From Gracilibacillus salinarum (GTDB lineage: Bacteria; Bacillota; Bacilli; Bacillales; Amphibacillaceae), in assembly GCF_022919575.1 (NCBI RefSeq), contig NZ_CP095071.1, positions 4,164,001 through 4,228,000 on the forward strand: a stretch of DNA of 64,000 nt. The letters are read 5' to 3'. The notes under the pieces were generated by a model. That model saw nothing but the letters and a program-made list of their open reading frames with translations, had not been told where the DNA came from and did no database searches. Positions within the stretch are counted from its first letter, which is position 1; each line of letters starts with the position of its first letter. A program made the position numbers and the translations under genes. Shown one piece after another: positions 62,220 to 64,000 of the stretch.

Positions 62220-63620
62220 TTGAATTTTATGATTGCTTTTGGTTTAGCCAGCATTATGTTGTGTCTTGGTGTCATAGGAAGAGCGAAAATACCATTTTTT
62301 AAAAATATGTTAGTGCCGGCAAGTGTTATTGGAGGAATTCTTGGGATTGTTGTAATGAATGTTGGAATGGATAGTGTATCTGATCCTGGCGTATTCACAA
62401 CGATTGTTACACATTTATTTACATTATCTTTTATTTCAATCGGTTTAACAAATGTCCGGAAATCAAAAGAATCTAAAGGTTCAAAAGGAAAAGAAATTGC
62501 AAAAGGTGCGCTTGGAATGGGGATCCTATGGACACTACTTTATGCACTGACGCCGGCTGTTGGTATAGTAATCATTTTGGCAATTGGTGGACAGTTTAAT
62601 ATGGATCCGTTTTATGGCTTATTAATTCCATTTGCTTTTACACAAGGACCTGGACAGGCGGCAACGTTTGGTACTATTTTTGAACAGCAGTATGGTATTG
62701 AGAATGCAGCGATGGTGGGGATGACGTTTGCAGCAATCGGATTTATTTTTTGTTTCTTAGTAGGTGTCCCTCTTGCGAAATATGGATTGAAGAAAGGCTT
62801 AGCTAAGAATTTTGGCCAGGCGAAAATTGATCAGGCAGTAGAAAGAGGTTATTACGTCAAAAGTGAACAAGAAAAATCTCTTGGAAAAGAGACGATATAT
62901 AGCGGCAATATGGATACTATGACCTTCCACTTTGCGATCATGGGAGTCTGTTACATTATGGCCTTAGGCTTGTCATGGCTGATGTCGTTTGTTCCAGGGA
63001 TCGGTGCAAGTATGAGTGCAATGTTATTCGTTCATGGTTTGGTGGCAGCTTATATTGTAAAAGCAATGATGAAAAAATTAGGTATTGATTATCTGCTTAA
63101 CAATACATTTCAATCTAAAATTACTGGTTGGGCGACAGATTATTTAATTGTTTGTTCCTTTATGGCAGTACAATTCAGTATTATAGGTGAATGGCTTATA
63201 CCCATATTAATAGAGTCAATTATTATCACGGTCGTTACCGTTTTGGTTGTTGTCTATTTTGGTCAACGTCTAGGAGGCGAGGACGATTTTGGCAGAACGT
63301 TAGGATTGTTTGGAGCTGCAACGGCAACAACACCAAGTGGCATTGCATTAGTCAGAATGATCGATCCTTCACTTAAATCAGCAACACCAGTCGAATTAGG
63401 AATGATGAATGTGTTTATGACATTTTCGTTTGTAACGGTATTGACCATTATGGGAATCGGTGGTGGAACGTTATCCATGACAATAGGAATCTTACTATTA
63501 ATTGCCCCAATTCCAGTCTATTTAATTATTTTAAAAATATTTAAAGTCTGGGGTAAGAAAACATATCAATTTAATACGAAGGTTGAACCGGTTTTAGAAA
63601 AGAAAAAGTCAGCGGTGTAA
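62220..63620 (+). CDS. GltS-like sodium symporter
   Basis: A 466-aa membrane protein of the ESS (glutamate:Na+ symporter) type: LVPASVIGGILGIVVMN, FAFTQGPGQAATFG and the repeat-related FGAATATTPSGIALVRMIDP. About 11 helices. The TTG start at 62220 has TAGGGGG with 8 bases of spacing. In this operon it probably takes up the amino-acid-like or N-acyl substrate rather than glutamate itself, which is inference. The next gene is the aminotransferase. Confidence 0.85.
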   Translation: MNFMIAFGLASIMLCLGVIGRAKIPFFKNMLVPASVIGGILGIVVMNVGMDSVSDPGVFTTIVTHLFTLSFISIGLTNVRKSKESKGSKGKEIAKGALGMGILWTLLYALTPAVGIVIILAIGGQFNMDPFYGLLIPFAFTQGPGQAATFGTIFEQQYGIENAAMVGMTFAAIGFIFCFLVGVPLAKYGLKKGLAKNFGQAKIDQAVERGYYVKSEQEKSLGKETIYSGNMDTMTFHFAIMGVCYIMALGLSWLMSFVPGIGASMSAMLFVHGLVAAYIVKAMMKKLGIDYLLNNTFQSKITGWATDYLIVCSFMAVQFSIIGEWLIPILIESIIITVVTVLVVVYFGQRLGGEDDFGRTLGLFGAATATTPSGIALVRMIDPSLKSATPVELGMMNVFMTFSFVTVLTIMGIGGGTLSMTIGILLLIAPIPVYLIILKIFKVWGKKTYQFNTKVEPVLEKKKSAV

Positions 63621-63650
63621 TAAACGTCCGATAATTGGGAGGGGAATAGA

Positions 63651-64000
63651 ATGGTAGGTACATTAATTAAAACAGAACAGAAACAAGAACATTTATGGCA
63701 TGCATTAAATAGATTCAATCCTGAAACACGACCAATGGTAGTTTCTCATGGTGAAGGAGCATGGTTTACAGCAGAATCAGGTGAAAAATATTTTGATGGC
63801 GTATCAGGACTTTGGTGCTTGAATTTAGGGCATGGACAGAAAGAAATCGTAGAGGCTGCTGCAAATACAATGATGAATCTTTCCTATTCACCATTAACAT
63901 TAAGCCATCAGCCGGCCATCGATCTATCAGCAAAAATTAGTGAAACATTAGGCGCATCCTATAAAACATTTTTTGCAAATAGTGGTTCTGAAGCAAATGA
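63651..64000 (+). CDS. Class III (omega-amino acid/taurine--pyruvate type) aminotransferase, N-terminal part
   Basis: Cut by the window end; 116 residues are visible. They match class III PLP aminotransferases: WHALNRFNPETRPMVVSHGEGAWF, YFDGVSGLWCLNLGHGQKEI, and the PLP-phosphate loop FFANSGSEANE. The GVSGLWC motif is typical of omega-amino acid:pyruvate and taurine:pyruvate transaminases. Next to alanine dehydrogenase it suggests pyruvate as the amino acceptor. GGGAGGGG precedes ATG 63651. Confidence 0.87.
   Translation, partial: MVGTLIKTEQKQEHLWHALNRFNPETRPMVVSHGEGAWFTAESGEKYFDGVSGLWCLNLGHGQKEIVEAAANTMMNLSYSPLTLSHQPAIDLSAKISETLGASYKTFFANSGSEAN

Overview
The window looks like a chromosomal segment of a low-GC Gram-positive member of the Bacillaceae. 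The evidence is AT-rich codon use, GGAGG-type ribosome binding sites, frequent GTG and TTG starts, S-box and purine riboswitches in Bacillus style, and best-recognised families such as LuxS, YcgQ/YcgR-like, NupNOPQ-like and ManR/ManP-like proteins. Three Na+-linked or Na+/H+ antiporter-type carriers would suit a halophilic or alkaliphilic genus (Gracilibacillus/Oceanobacillus-like), but the genus is inference.

Layout. 1-4245: end of a catecholate (bacillibactin-type) siderophore operon: frameshifted NRPS PCP-thioesterase end, MbtH protein, DHA2 exporter, Sfp-type PPTase, chorismate mutase/DAHP synthase. 4246-5690: non-coding, with a 14-copy 52-bp tandem array. 5699-8642: rpiA, a small membrane protein, an SDR and a 2-hydroxyacid dehydrogenase. 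8688-12837: a purine block: guanine deaminase, divergent from a guanine-type riboswitch operon encoding an NCS2 permease and a Rieske oxygenase. 13680-17542 (minus): an S-box operon with a MetE-like methyltransferase, an SDR, an NhaC-family carrier and LuxS. 17820-25120: HAD hydrolase, 8-oxoguanine-deaminase-like amidohydrolase, NhaP-type antiporter, SRPBCC protein, lipoprotein and an orphan NMT1/THI5-like binding protein, followed by repeats. 25196-30780: a putative Zur-controlled YcgR/YcgQ pair, a diguanylate cyclase, a small HTH/membrane-protein operon and a YdeI-like protein. 31399-36210: NupNOPQ-like nucleoside ABC importer. 37311-46457: cytochrome b/molybdopterin fusion protein, ManR-type PRD regulator, a leader-peptide attenuator, an ABC-F protein and a ManP-type PTS permease. 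47001-49369: GH43 arabinosidase/xylosidase plus sugar symporter behind an operator-rich promoter. 49428-50969: an IS200 element followed by an ORF-less group II intron. 51485-55577: RodA/FtsW-like protein and a divergent TetR/multidrug exporter pair. 56151-64000: a GntR-controlled catabolic island (amidohydrolase, aldehyde dehydrogenase, TauE/SafE exporter, alanine dehydrogenase, GltS-like symporter, class III aminotransferase) that fits use of taurine, an N-acyl taurine or another omega-amino acid.

The intergenic DNA is unusually rich in dispersed repeats. Family R1 (about 500-640 bp when complete, ten loci here) has a core bounded by terminal inverted repeats containing CTATAATATGGATTATGT. 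The core occurs in both orientations between outer flanks that keep one orientation. Family R2 (about 100-145 bp) is a hairpin element with about seven whole or partial copies.

The points most worth following are: a guanine riboswitch driving a Rieske oxygenase; a 38-aa leader peptide carrying IAVV, the macrolide-arrest motif known from ErmAL1, upstream of an ABC-F gene; the R1 elements with flipped cores; and the putative sulfonate/omega-amino-acid island.
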